Assembly (NCBI GenBank): GCA_035524495.1
Contig: DATKOR010000078.1
Coordinates: 1-64,000 of the forward strand
Direction: 5' to 3'
Source: CAIKZZ01 sp035524495
GTDB taxonomy: Bacteria > Pseudomonadota > Gammaproteobacteria > Steroidobacterales > Steroidobacteraceae
Length of the DNA stretch: 64,000 nt
In this document: positions 1 through 8,713 of the stretch, piece after piece
How positions within the stretch are numbered: position 1 is the stretch's first letter
How the letters are laid out: each line of letters begins with the position of its first letter
Position numbers and translations under genes: made by a program
Notes under the pieces: model-generated
Seen by the model: the letters and a program-made list of their open reading frames with translations, nothing else
What the model was told of the DNA's origin: nothing
The model's database searches: none

Positions 1-161
1 CGATTGGTAGAAAATCTCCGCGGCGTTCGGGCTGTCGGCGTGCGACCCTCACGGCCGCCCCTGCCGGCTCCCCGCCGGGTCGGCGGCCCGCAGTCCCGGC
101 GGCCGATCGCCTGCCGTGCGGCCGGGACGGCGGACCCCATCTGAAGACTGGAGCAGCAGCA
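1..161. other. upstream flank, no supported gene
   Basis: Short reading frames cross this stretch on both strands, but none has a start codon with a ribosome-binding site or a recognisable protein. It may hold the promoter of the first methyltransferase gene or the edge of a gene cut by the window boundary. I see no clear -35/-10 pair. Confidence 0.3.
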
Positions 162-1766
162 GTGAGCGAGTGCGAGAACAAGGCCCGGCGTTCCGGGCGC
201 GAGGCGCGGCGGGCGCTGCGGGCCGGGCCACTGCCCGACAACCTGCGGCCGGTCTGGCCCGGCCTCGAGAGCGGGCGCTACCGGGCGCTCAGCGATGCGG
301 ACGTGCTCGCGATCCACCGCACGGCGCTGCGCCTGCTCGCCGAGGTCGGGCTCGCCGACGCCCCGCCGTCGGGGGTCGAGATCCTGACCCGGGCCGGCTG
401 CACGGTCAGCGACCGCGGCCGGCTGCTGTTCCCGCAGGCGCTCGTCGAGGACACGCTCGCCAAGGCGGCGCGCCACTTCGTGCTGCACGCCCAGAACCCG
501 CGCTTCGACCTCGAGCCGTGGGGCAAGAAGACCTACTTCGGCACCGCCGGCGCCGCGGTCAACATGGTCGCGGCCGACGGCAGCTACCGCGAGTCGAAGA
601 TCCAGGACCTCTACGACATCGGCCGCATCGTCGACGTCATGGAGCACATCCACTTCTTCCAGCGCGCGGTCGTGCCGCGCGACATCCCCGACCCCTTCGA
701 GATGGACTTCAACACCTGCTACGCCGCGGTCTCGAGCACCGTCAAGCACGTCGGCAGCAGCTGGGTGCAGCCCGAGCACGTGACCGCATCGCTCGAGATG
801 CTGCACGCGATCGCGGGCGGCGAGCACAAGTGGCGCGAGCGGCCGTTCGTGTCGCAGTCCAACTGCTTCGTCGTGCCGCCGATGAAGTTCGCGACCGACG
901 CCTGCAAGTGCCTCGAGGTCGCGGTGCGCGGCGGCATGCCGGTGCTGCTGCTCTCGGCCGGCCAGGCCGGAGCGACCGCGCCGGCGGCGCTCGCCGGCGC
1001 GCTCGCGCAGGAGGTGGCCGAGTGCCTCGCCGGGCTCGTCTACGTCAACGCCATCAAGCCGGGCCATCCGGCGATCTTCGGCACCTGGTGCTTCGTGTCG
1101 GACCTCAGGACCGGCGCGATGTCTGGCGGCAGCCCCGAGCAGGCGCTGCTGTCGGCCGCCGCCGGCCAGATGGCCCACTTCTACGACCTCACCGGTGGCA
1201 CGGCCTCCGGCATGACCGACTCGAAGATCGCCGACGGCCAGTCGGGCGCCGAGAAGGCGCTCAACCACGCCCTCGTCGGCAACGCCGGCGCCAACCTGAT
1301 CTACGAGTCGGCCGGCATGCACGCGAGCCTGCTCGGCTACTCGCTCGAGAGCCTGATCATCGACAACGACATCATCGGCATGGCGCAGCGCACGATCCGC
1401 GGCATCGACGTGTCGGAGGAGAAGCTGTCCTTCGAGACGATCAGGGACGTGTGCCTGAACGGTCCCGGGCACTTCCTCGGCTCCGACCAGACGCTGCAGC
1501 TGATGCAGACGGACTACCTCTATCCCGCGATCGGCGACCGCAAGAGCCCCACCGAGTGGGCCGAGCAGGGCTCGATGGACGTGATCGCGCGGGCCGCGAA
1601 GAAGGTCCGCGACATCCTCGCCACGCACTACCCGAGCCACGTCTCCGAGGCGGTCGACGCCGCGATCCGGGCGCGCTTCCCGGTGCGGCTGCCGCGCGCC
1701 GGGATGCTGCCGGGCGGCGGGGCGCCGGCCCCGCGGGTGGTCGACCTGCAGGGCAAGCGCGCCTAG
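162..1766 (+). CDS. MttB-family methylamine:corrinoid methyltransferase (non-pyrrolysine), copy 1
   Basis: A 534-residue protein of the trimethylamine methyltransferase (MttB) superfamily, whose members move a methyl group from a quaternary or tertiary amine to the cobalt of a corrinoid protein. The Arg/Lys-rich N-terminus (RRSGREARR) is also present in the other two MttB proteins of this window. The body reads as a TIM-barrel-like MttB fold, with a conserved central Gly-rich stretch (SGGSPEQALLSAAAGQMAH) and a late G-rich GTASGMTDSKIADGQ segment. No in-frame amber codon interrupts it, so it belongs to the non-Pyl branch, of which glycine-betaine-specific MtgB is the characterised example. 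GTG start at 162. It is convergent with the second MttB gene, 10 bp apart. It is clearly more diverged from copies 2 and 3 than they are from each other, so its substrate may differ. Substrate unknown. Confidence 0.85.
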   Translation: MSECENKARRSGREARRALRAGPLPDNLRPVWPGLESGRYRALSDADVLAIHRTALRLLAEVGLADAPPSGVEILTRAGCTVSDRGRLLFPQALVEDTLAKAARHFVLHAQNPRFDLEPWGKKTYFGTAGAAVNMVAADGSYRESKIQDLYDIGRIVDVMEHIHFFQRAVVPRDIPDPFEMDFNTCYAAVSSTVKHVGSSWVQPEHVTASLEMLHAIAGGEHKWRERPFVSQSNCFVVPPMKFATDACKCLEVAVRGGMPVLLLSAGQAGATAPAALAGALAQEVAECLAGLVYVNAIKPGHPAIFGTWCFVSDLRTGAMSGGSPEQALLSAAAGQMAHFYDLTGGTASGMTDSKIADGQSGAEKALNHALVGNAGANLIYESAGMHASLLGYSLESLIIDNDIIGMAQRTIRGIDVSEEKLSFETIRDVCLNGPGHFLGSDQTLQLMQTDYLYPAIGDRKSPTEWAEQGSMDVIARAAKKVRDILATHYPSHVSEAVDAAIRARFPVRLPRAGMLPGGGAPAPRVVDLQGKRA

Positions 1767-1776
1767 CGCACGGCCG

Positions 1777-3330
1777 TCAGCCGATCTCGTCGGGCATCGA
1801 GCGCTTGCGCCGCTCGATGTGGTCCCTGAGCGCCTCGTCGACGGCGGCCTCGAGCGGCGGCGGCTCGTAGGCCTCAAGGAGCGCCTGCCAGCGGCGGTGG
1901 GCGCGCGCGGGCTGATCGTGCGCGCCCTCCGCCTGCCACTGCTCGTAGGAGTTGTTGTCGGCGAGCTCGAAGTCGTAGAACGCCGTCTGGTAGTTGGCCA
2001 GCGTGTGCGCCGAGCCAAGGTAGTGGCGACCCGGGCCGATCTCGCGGAACGCGTCGAGCGCGAAGCCGTTCTCGTCGAGGCTCAGGCCGCGGGCGAGGGT
2101 GTGGAAGGCGCCGAGCTGGTCGACGTCCATGACGAACTTCTCGTAGGACATCGTCAGGCCCGCCTCGAGCCAGCCGGCGGCGTGCAGCACGAAGTTGGCG
2201 CCGCCGAGGAATGCCGGCCACAGCGAGTTGGCGCTCTCGGCGGCGGCCTGCGCGTCGGGCGACTTCGAGGCGCACAGGTTGCCGCCGCAGCGCAGCGGCA
2301 CGCCGAGCCGGCGCGCGAGCTGGCCGATCGCGAAGTAGGCGAGCGCGGGCTCGGGCGTGCCGAAGGTCGGCGCGCCGCTCCTGAGCGACATCGACGACAG
2401 GAAGTTGCCGAGGATCGCCGGCGAGCCCGGCCGCTCGAGCTGGGCGAGCGCGACGCAGAAGGTGGCCTCGGCGAAGCACTGCGCGAGGGCGCCGGCGGTC
2501 GTGACCGGGCCCATCGCGCCGCCGAGTATGAACGGCACGCACACCGGCGCCTGGTTCGCCGCCGCGTAGGTGCGGATCACGCGGCTCGCCTCGCCGTCGA
2601 GCACGAGCGGCGAGTTGACGTTGACGTTGCCGAGGATCACGCAGTGCCCGGCGACGTACTCGGCGCCGAACAGGATCCGGCACAGCTCGATCGAGTCCTG
2701 CGCCCGTGCGGCGGTGGTCACCGAGCCCATGAACGGCTTGTCCGAGTAGCGCATGTGCGCGTAGACCATGTCGAGGTGGCGCTTGTTGACCGGCACGTCC
2801 ACCGGCTCGCAGACGGTGCCGCCGGAGTGGTGCAGCCACGGCGACTGGTAGGCGAGCTTGACGAAGTTCTGGAAGTCCGCGAGCGTGCCGTAGCGGCGAC
2901 CGCGGTCGAGGTCGGCGACGAACGGCGAGCCGTAGGCGGGCGCGAACACCGTGTGCGCGCCGCCGATCCGCACGCTGCGCGCGGCGTTGCGGGCGTGCTG
3001 CGTGAACTCCGCCGGCGCGGAGCGCCGTACGATCGCGCGCGCGAGCCCGGCCGGGACGTGCACCCGGCAGCCGTCGCGGACCGTGGCCCCGGCCTCGCGC
3101 CACAGCCTAAGCGCCTGCTCGTCGCCGCGGATCTCGAGGCCGATCTCCTCGAGCAGCTGGTCGGCGTGGCGCTCGATCGCCTCGAGGGCCTCCTCCGAGG
3201 CGAGCGCGTACGGCGGGATCCGCCGCGTCAGGTACGGCGGCGCGACGGGTCTGCGCGCGCGTTCCGCCTTGCGCGCCTCGCGGCCGCTCGGCCGGGCCCG
3301 GCGCCCGGGCGGGACCTCGTTCTCGGACAT
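1777..3330 (-). CDS. MttB-family methyltransferase (non-pyrrolysine), copy 2
   Basis: About 517 residues from the ATG at 3330, which follows the stop of the upstream dehydrogenase gene by 22 bp and has a G-rich Shine-Dalgarno-like stretch. A longer frame from 3372 would run back into that gene and is less likely. The protein shares long blocks with the copy at 34302-35870: the HTVFAPAYGSPF block, GGT-CEPVD-PVNKRH, YSDKPFMGSV and the C-terminal ADNNSYEQW-AEGA block. There is no internal amber codon, so pyrrolysine is not used. By family it should demethylate a methylated amine and pass the methyl to a corrinoid protein; the only corrinoid protein in view is at 24998-25696. Co-transcription with a dimethylglycine/sarcosine-dehydrogenase-like gene suggests a betaine-type substrate, which is inference. 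Confidence 0.87.
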   Translation of the reverse strand: MSENEVPPGRRARPSGREARKAERARRPVAPPYLTRRIPPYALASEEALEAIERHADQLLEEIGLEIRGDEQALRLWREAGATVRDGCRVHVPAGLARAIVRRSAPAEFTQHARNAARSVRIGGAHTVFAPAYGSPFVADLDRGRRYGTLADFQNFVKLAYQSPWLHHSGGTVCEPVDVPVNKRHLDMVYAHMRYSDKPFMGSVTTAARAQDSIELCRILFGAEYVAGHCVILGNVNVNSPLVLDGEASRVIRTYAAANQAPVCVPFILGGAMGPVTTAGALAQCFAEATFCVALAQLERPGSPAILGNFLSSMSLRSGAPTFGTPEPALAYFAIGQLARRLGVPLRCGGNLCASKSPDAQAAAESANSLWPAFLGGANFVLHAAGWLEAGLTMSYEKFVMDVDQLGAFHTLARGLSLDENGFALDAFREIGPGRHYLGSAHTLANYQTAFYDFELADNNSYEQWQAEGAHDQPARAHRRWQALLEAYEPPPLEAAVDEALRDHIERRKRSMPDEIG

Positions 3331-3352
3331 GCGCCTCGCCCCCCGCGTCCCG

Positions 3353-5770
3353 TCAGCCCCGCATCCGTGCACCGCCCGGATCGACCGGCGGCTCGCCGAG
3401 CACGACGCAGTCGCGCCGTTCGCCGACGATGGTGACCGCGAGCGCCGTACCGGCGCCGGCGGCGTCGCTGCGGACGTAACCCAGCGCGAGGCTGCGCCCG
3501 CAGGTGTGGCCGTACGCCGCCGAGGTCACGAAGCCGACGTGCTCCTCGCCCGCCCAGACCGGCTCGTAGAAGCTGGCGTCGGCGTCGCCCGCGGCGACCT
3601 CGAGCAGCACCAGCCGCCGGCGGGGCGGGGCGTCCCGGTCGCGCAGCGCCGCCTCGCGGCCGACGAAGCCGGGCTTGTCGTAGGCGACGAAGCGCGCGAG
3701 GCCGCTCTCCTCGGGGGTGTAGTCGCGCGAGAACTCCCGCGTCCAGATGCCGAAGCCCTTTTCGATGCGCAGCGACAGGAGCGCGTACATGCCGACGTCG
3801 ACGACGCCGAGCTCGCGGCTCGCCGCCATCAGCCGGTCGTAGAGGCCGCCGAGATAGACCTGCGGCGCGTGGATCTCGTAGCCGAGCTCGCCGGTGACCG
3901 AGAGGCGCGCAACCAGCGCCTGGCACAGGCCGACGTCCATCAGGCGCGCCGCCATGAACGGCAGCGCGTCCGGGCCGACGTCCTCGGCCGTCACGCGCGC
4001 CAGCGCCTCGCGGGACCGCGGGCCGAAGATCGCGAGCCCGCCCCAGTCGTCGGAGAGGTTTCGGAGCGTGACCCCGGTCGGCGGCAGGTGCGCATGGAAC
4101 CAGCGCAGGTGCCAGGCCTGCAGGTAGCCCGAACCCATCACCAGGAACCGGTCGTCGGCGAGGCGGATCGTCGTCAGGTCGCCCATCAGCCGGCCGCTCG
4201 GCGCGAGCATCGGCGTCAGGCGCGCGCGGCCGGGCGCCGGCAGGCGCCCCGCCATCAGCCGGTCGAGCGCGGCCTCGGCGCCGGGACCCGCGAACTCGTA
4301 CTTGCTGAAGGAGCTCGCGTCGAGGACGCCGGCGGTGCTGCGCGCGGCACGGCACTCGGCGCCGACCGGCGCGAAGGCGTTCGAGCGCCTGAGGCTCGGC
4401 ACCTCCGCGGCCGGCTCGCCCGCCGGCGCGAAGTAGAGCGGGTACTCGAGGCCGTAGCTGACGCCGTGCACGGCGTTGCGCGCGACGAGCCGGCCATAGA
4501 GGGCGGAGGTCTTCGACGGCCGGCCGGCAGGCCAGTACTCGTTCGGGTACGCGATCCGAAAGCGCCGCGAGTAGAACTCGCCGGCCTTGTCGAGCACGTA
4601 GGCCCGGGTGGCGTGCGGGCCGAAGCGCGCCACGTCGAGCGCGAAGGCATCGCCGTCCGGCTCGCCGGTCGTGAGCCACTGCGCGAGCACGCGGCCGACC
4701 CCGCCGCCCTGGCAGAAGCCCGCCATCACGCCGCACGCGGCCCAGTAGTTGGCGACCCCGGGCACCGGGCCGACCAGCGGGTTGCCGTCCGGCGTGAACG
4801 TGAACGGGCCGTTGACGATCCGGCGGATGCCCGCCGCGTTCAGCGTCGGGAAGCGCGTGAAGCCCTTCTCGAGCGCTGCGGTCAGGCGCTCGAGCGCCGG
4901 CGCGAGGAGCTCGTTGTCGCCGTACTCCCAGGGCGTGCCGCGGACCGCCCACGGGGTCGCCGGCGTCTCGTACACGCCGAGCAGCACGCCGCGGCGCTCC
5001 TGGCGCATGTACATCTCGCCGTCGAGGTCGACGACCACGGGCAGCTCGCGGGCCTGGCGGCCGAGCTCGGGCAGGTCCTCGGTGATCAGGTAGTGGTGCT
5101 CCATCGGCACCAGCGGCAGCTCGACGCCCGCCAGCTGCCCGACCTCGCGCGCCCACAGACCCGCCGCATTGACGACGTGCTCGGCCTCGATGTTGCCGCG
5201 CTCGGTGACCACCAGCCAGCCGCCGCGGCCGGTCGCGCGGAGGTCGACGACCCGCGTGTGGCGGTGGATCTCGGCGCCGAGCTGGCGCGCCGCCTTGGCG
5301 AAGGCCTGCGTCGCCCCGGACGGGTCGAGGTGCCCCTCCATCGGGTCGTAGATCGCACCGTACACGCCCTTGACGTCCATGATCGGGCAGAGCTCCTGGA
5401 TCTCTGCGGGACCCACGAGTCGCGTGTCGAGCCCGAGCGTCCGGTGGCGGGCGACGTCGGCGCGCAGCAGGTCCCAGCGCTCGCGGGTGGCCGCGACGTT
5501 GAGCCCGCCGGGGTAGTGCAGACCGATGTCCTGGCCGGAGATCCGCTCGAGCTCGGGGTACAGGCCCACCGTGTAGGCCTGCAGCCGGGACATCGCGCCG
5601 TCGCTGTTGAGCGCGTGGAAGGCTCCGGCCGCGTGCCAGCTGGAGCCGGCCGTCAGCTCCTTGCGCTCGCACAGCACGACCTCGGTCCAGCCGGCCTTGG
5701 CGAGGTGGTAGAGGACGCTGCAGCCGACGATGCCGCCGCCGATGACGACGACCCGGGCGTGTGACTTCAT
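3353..5770 (-). CDS. FAD-dependent dimethylglycine/sarcosine dehydrogenase-like protein with C-terminal GcvT domain, copy 1
   Basis: An 805-residue two-part enzyme. The N-terminal half is a DAO-type FAD oxidoreductase: the dinucleotide motif VVVIGGGIVGCS lies at residues 7-18, and the SSWHAAG motif carries His46, equivalent to the histidine that binds FAD covalently in mammalian DMGDH/SARDH. The C-terminal half (roughly 420-805) is a GcvT-like folate-binding domain that captures the released formaldehyde-level carbon as 5,10-methylene-THF. ATG at 5770 is chosen because the Rossmann motif begins six residues later; the open frame continues much further upstream only as a GC-rich antisense shadow. 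It is transcribed with the MttB gene downstream. Whether the substrate is dimethylglycine, sarcosine or another N-methyl amino acid cannot be read from the sequence. Confidence 0.9.
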   Translation of the reverse strand: MKSHARVVVIGGGIVGCSVLYHLAKAGWTEVVLCERKELTAGSSWHAAGAFHALNSDGAMSRLQAYTVGLYPELERISGQDIGLHYPGGLNVAATRERWDLLRADVARHRTLGLDTRLVGPAEIQELCPIMDVKGVYGAIYDPMEGHLDPSGATQAFAKAARQLGAEIHRHTRVVDLRATGRGGWLVVTERGNIEAEHVVNAAGLWAREVGQLAGVELPLVPMEHHYLITEDLPELGRQARELPVVVDLDGEMYMRQERRGVLLGVYETPATPWAVRGTPWEYGDNELLAPALERLTAALEKGFTRFPTLNAAGIRRIVNGPFTFTPDGNPLVGPVPGVANYWAACGVMAGFCQGGGVGRVLAQWLTTGEPDGDAFALDVARFGPHATRAYVLDKAGEFYSRRFRIAYPNEYWPAGRPSKTSALYGRLVARNAVHGVSYGLEYPLYFAPAGEPAAEVPSLRRSNAFAPVGAECRAARSTAGVLDASSFSKYEFAGPGAEAALDRLMAGRLPAPGRARLTPMLAPSGRLMGDLTTIRLADDRFLVMGSGYLQAWHLRWFHAHLPPTGVTLRNLSDDWGGLAIFGPRSREALARVTAEDVGPDALPFMAARLMDVGLCQALVARLSVTGELGYEIHAPQVYLGGLYDRLMAASRELGVVDVGMYALLSLRIEKGFGIWTREFSRDYTPEESGLARFVAYDKPGFVGREAALRDRDAPPRRRLVLLEVAAGDADASFYEPVWAGEEHVGFVTSAAYGHTCGRSLALGYVRSDAAGAGTALAVTIVGERRDCVVLGEPPVDPGGARMRG

Positions 5771-5888
5771 CTGGGGTACCCGCTCGACATCGATGGTTCC
5801 CGCCGCGGCCCGGCCGGCCGCGCCCGGAAATGATACGCCGCGCCGGCCGTGCCGCCGCCGCAGAGCGTGTGCGGGCCCGGCCGGGACG

Positions 5889-5902
5889 CTAGAATGCGCG
5901 CC
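5889..5902 (+). promoter_or_regulatory. putative promoter -10 region of folD
   Basis: TAGAAT (5890-5895) matches five of six -10 consensus bases. It sits in a 14-base string CTAGAATGCGCGCC that recurs with one change at 60541-60554 before another gene, and in related form (CTATGATGCGCGC) before the glycine riboswitch. No convincing -35 element was found at the expected distance. Confidence 0.4.
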
Positions 5903-5929
5903 CCTTTTCCGGAGCGGGCAGCAGCGACG

Positions 5930-6820
5930 ATGACGGCGCGAATCATTGACGGCAAGGCGGTGGCCCGCAAGCTGCGCGGCGAATACCAGGCGCGGGTGCG
6001 CCGGCTCGTGGCGACGCACGGGCTGCAGCCGGGCCTCGCGGAGATCCTGGTCGGCAGCAACCCGGCCTCGCGGCTCTACGTCAGCAACAAGGTGCGCGCC
6101 TGCGAGGAGATCGGCATCCGCTCCGAGCGCATCGAGCTGGCGGCCGACGTGCCGGAGGCCGCGCTGCTCGCCGAGATCGACCGGCTGAACGCAGACCCCA
6201 CGGTGCACGGCGTGCTGGTGCAGCTGCCGCTGCCGCCGCACATCGCGATGCCGCGGGTGCTCGAGCGCATCTCCGCCGACAAGGACGTCGATGGCTTCCA
6301 CCTCTACAACGTCGGCGGTCTGCTGACGGGCTCGACGGTGTTCCCGCCGTGCACGCCGTACGGCGTGCAGAAGCTGCTCGAGCACGAGCGCGTCGAGATC
6401 GCCGGCCGCAACGTGGTCGTGGTCGGCGCCAGCAACATCGTCGGCAAGCCGACCGCGATGATGCTGATGCAGCAGGACGCGACCGTCTGCATCTGCCACA
6501 AGCTGACCCGGGATCTCGCGATCTTCACGCTGCTCGCCGACATCCTCGTGGTCGCGGCCGGGGTCCCGAACCTGATCGTGCCGCAGATGGTGCGCACCGG
6601 CGCGGTCGTGATCGACGTCGGCATCAACCGGCTGCCCGACGGCCGGATCGTCGGCGACGTCGACTTCGAGGGCGTGCGCGAGAAGGCCTCGCTGATCTCG
6701 CCGGTGCCCGGCGGCGTCGGGCCGATGACCGTGACGATGCTGCTCTACAACACGCTGCGCTCGGCGGAGCGCAGCGTCGGGCTGCACAGCGGCGACGACG
6801 CGCCGCTCGCCGGCGCCTAG
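5930..6820 (+). CDS. folD: bifunctional methylenetetrahydrofolate dehydrogenase / methenyltetrahydrofolate cyclohydrolase
   Basis: A 296-residue cytosolic FolD, the normal family length. It oxidises 5,10-methylene-THF with NADP+ and hydrolyses methenyl-THF to 10-formyl-THF. Visible family signatures are the catalytic Tyr and Lys in SRLYVSNK, the folate-site stretch VHGVLVQLPLP, the Rossmann segment VVVGASNIVGKP and the C-terminal PGGVGPMTV motif. The ATG at 5930 starts exactly at the conserved N-terminus (MTARIIDGKAVA). Placed between methyl-amine dehydrogenase genes, it would take up the methylene-THF that those enzymes make. Its stop codon shares the palindrome CTAG with the stop codon of the convergent gene downstream. 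Confidence 0.97.
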   Translation: MTARIIDGKAVARKLRGEYQARVRRLVATHGLQPGLAEILVGSNPASRLYVSNKVRACEEIGIRSERIELAADVPEAALLAEIDRLNADPTVHGVLVQLPLPPHIAMPRVLERISADKDVDGFHLYNVGGLLTGSTVFPPCTPYGVQKLLEHERVEIAGRNVVVVGASNIVGKPTAMMLMQQDATVCICHKLTRDLAIFTLLADILVVAAGVPNLIVPQMVRTGAVVIDVGINRLPDGRIVGDVDFEGVREKASLISPVPGGVGPMTVTMLLYNTLRSAERSVGLHSGDDAPLAGA

Positions 6821-7860
6821 GGCACGAGCACGATCTTGCCGACGTGCGCCTTGGCGAGGAAGTCGCGCTGCGCCGCGGCGATCTCGGCGAGCGGGTAGGT
6901 GGCGCTGACCTCGGCGCGGATTTCGCCGCGCTCGATGTAGCCGATCAGGTTGCCGAACACCTCGGGCTCGAGGATCGTGCAGCCGAGCAGCTTGAGGTCC
7001 TTGAGGTACAGCGTGCGCAGGTCGAGCGCAACGCGCGGGCCGGCGATCGCGCCGGCGACCGCGTACCGGCCGCCGCGCCGCAGCAGCTCGAGGCAGTCCG
7101 CGAAGCCCGTGCCGCCGACCACGTCGACGACGGCGTCGAGCGACTCGCGGCCCAGCGTCGCGACCAGCGGTGCGTCGCGCTCGAGTACCTGCTCGGCACC
7201 GAGCGCCGCCACCGCCGCCAGCTTCGGCCGGCTCGCGATCGCGAGCACCCGCGCGCCGCGGCGGCGTGCGAGCTGCACCGCGGCGGAGCCCACCCCGCCG
7301 GAGGCGCCGGTGACGAGCACGGTCTCGCCGGCGGCGACGCCGGCGCGCGTCAGCATGTTCTCGGCCGCCGAGTAGGCGCACGGGAACGAGGCGAGCTCGG
7401 CGTCGGCGAGTCGGCTCGTGATGCGCCGGGCGTTCGCCGCCGGCACCGCGACGTAGTCGGCGAAGGCGCCGTTGCAGTCCGAGCCGAAGTAGCGCGCCGC
7501 CGCGAGCGATGGGTCGCCGGCCGGGCGCAGCACCGGGTCGACCAGCACCCGCTCGCCGACGCGGCCGGCGTCGACGCCCGCGCCGACCGCGACGATCTCG
7601 CCGCAGGCGTCCGCGCCCTGGATGCGGGGGAACGACAGCGCCGCGCCGCTCCAGCCGGCGTCGGCGGCGACCGCGGCGTCGGCCTTCGAGTACCAGCCGG
7701 TGCGCAGGTTGATGTCGGTGTTGTTGACGCCGGCGGCGCGCACCCGCAGCAGCACCTCGCCGGCGGTGGGCGCGGGGACCGCGACGTCGTCGCGGTACTC
7801 GAGCTGCTCGAGGCCGCCGTGCCCCTTGAGCAGTACCGCGTGCATCTGGCTCGGGATCAT
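6817..7860 (-). CDS. zinc-independent MDR family quinone-reductase-like oxidoreductase
   Basis: A 347-residue medium-chain dehydrogenase/reductase. The N-terminal GroES-like part contains AAGVNNTDINLRTGWYSK, typical of quinone oxidoreductases. The nucleotide-binding domain has VTGASGGVGSAAVQLARRRGA around residues 180-200. The catalytic-zinc GHE motif of alcohol dehydrogenases is not seen, so it is probably an NAD(P)H-dependent quinone or enone reductase. A second in-frame ATG five codons downstream (MHAVLLKG) matches usual family starts and may be the real one. It ends against folD, the two stops overlapping by four bases. No specific role in the methylamine pathway can be assigned. Confidence 0.85.
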   Translation of the reverse strand: MIPSQMHAVLLKGHGGLEQLEYRDDVAVPAPTAGEVLLRVRAAGVNNTDINLRTGWYSKADAAVAADAGWSGAALSFPRIQGADACGEIVAVGAGVDAGRVGERVLVDPVLRPAGDPSLAAARYFGSDCNGAFADYVAVPAANARRITSRLADAELASFPCAYSAAENMLTRAGVAAGETVLVTGASGGVGSAAVQLARRRGARVLAIASRPKLAAVAALGAEQVLERDAPLVATLGRESLDAVVDVVGGTGFADCLELLRRGGRYAVAGAIAGPRVALDLRTLYLKDLKLLGCTILEPEVFGNLIGYIERGEIRAEVSATYPLAEIAAAQRDFLAKAHVGKIVLVP

Positions 7861-7933
7861 CGGGGTTCGCCTCGGTAGGGCCTGCCGGCCCGGCGGATTG
7901 TCGCTGAAGTCCGCCGGCCGCCGGCGGCCCTCT

Positions 7934-8000
7934 CATGAAAAATGGCGAGGAAATTTCATGCTGGTGAAAGCCCCGGCCGATTCGGCTATATTCGTGAAAC
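7934..8000 (+). promoter_or_regulatory. putative operator/promoter of the XRE-cupin operon
   Basis: An AT-richer island holds CATGAAA (7934-7940) and its exact inverse TTTCATG (7954-7960). Two further GTGAAA half-sites follow at 7964-7969 and 7994-7999. The three same-direction TGAAA cores start at 7936, 7965 and 7995, about 30 bp apart. TATATT at 7987-7992 is a plausible -10. XRE-cupin regulators usually bind next to their own operon, so these are candidate operator half-sites. Confidence 0.5.
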
Positions 8001-8029
8001 AACCGCGGCGGCAGGCGTCAGTCGGTCCC

Positions 8030-8683
8030 ATGGCCACCAGAACCACAGCACACGCGCGCCAGCGCGCACCGGCCGCCCGGGCGGGGCGTGCCGCCGCGCG
8101 CCCGGGCCCCGGCCGCGGCCCGGCGCCGAGCCCGCTCGGCAGCCAGATCCGCGACCTGCGCGAGGCGCGGCGCATGAACCTCGCGGCGCTGGCGAGCGCG
8201 ATCGGCAAGTCGATCGGCTACGTCAGCCAGATCGAGCGCGGCCGATCGGAGATCTCGATCTCGACGCTGAAGGCGATCAGCGAGGCGCTCGGCGTCCAGA
8301 TCAGCTGGTTCTTCCAGGGCTACGACCCGAGCGTGCCGGACGAGCATGGCTACGTGGTGCGGCGCGAGCACCGGCGGCGGCTCGACTTCCCGGGCACCGG
8401 CATCGAAGAGGAGCTCTTGTCACCGACGCTGAGCGGCGAGGCCGAGCTCATCCTCTCGACCTTCGCGCCCGGCGCGCGCAGCGGCGACGAGCAGGTGTCG
8501 CGGATGGCCGAGCAGTCCGGCTACGTCGTCGAGGGCGAGCTCGAGCTCGAGCTCGGCGCGCGCCGCTTCACGCTGCGGGCCGGCGACAGCTTCCGCATCG
8601 GCCGCGGCGAGTCGTTCAGCGCCCGCAATCCCGGCCGCGTCACCTCGGTCTCGCTGTGGGTCGTCGCCCCGCCGCGATACTGA
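8030..8683 (+). CDS. XRE-family transcriptional regulator with C-terminal cupin domain
   Basis: 217 residues from the ATG at 8030. After an Ala/Arg-rich disordered leader (1-34), a helix-turn-helix of the XRE/SinR type covers about 37-95 (SQIRDLREARRMNLAALA, then YVSQIERGRSEISISTLKAI). A small cupin barrel follows at about 135-215 (VVEGELELELG and RAGDSFRIG), the usual effector-sensing domain of PuuR-like regulators. It lies 21-30 bp upstream of two FAD-GcvT dehydrogenase genes on the same strand and is probably their co-transcribed, self-acting regulator. The likely ligand is a pathway amine or amino acid, but nothing in the sequence names it. Confidence 0.9.
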   Translation: MATRTTAHARQRAPAARAGRAAARPGPGRGPAPSPLGSQIRDLREARRMNLAALASAIGKSIGYVSQIERGRSEISISTLKAISEALGVQISWFFQGYDPSVPDEHGYVVRREHRRRLDFPGTGIEEELLSPTLSGEAELILSTFAPGARSGDEQVSRMAEQSGYVVEGELELELGARRFTLRAGDSFRIGRGESFSARNPGRVTSVSLWVVAPPRY

Positions 8684-8713
8684 CGGCCTGCCTCATCGCC
8701 AAGGATGCAACGG

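Noticed and set aside
3353..8002. A 1549-codon open frame on the minus strand spanning the first dehydrogenase gene, folD and the MDR gene
   Set aside because: Only 3353-5770 encodes a recognisable protein with a proper start. The upstream part is Arg/Ala-rich antisense of folD and the MDR gene, an artefact of very high GC content.
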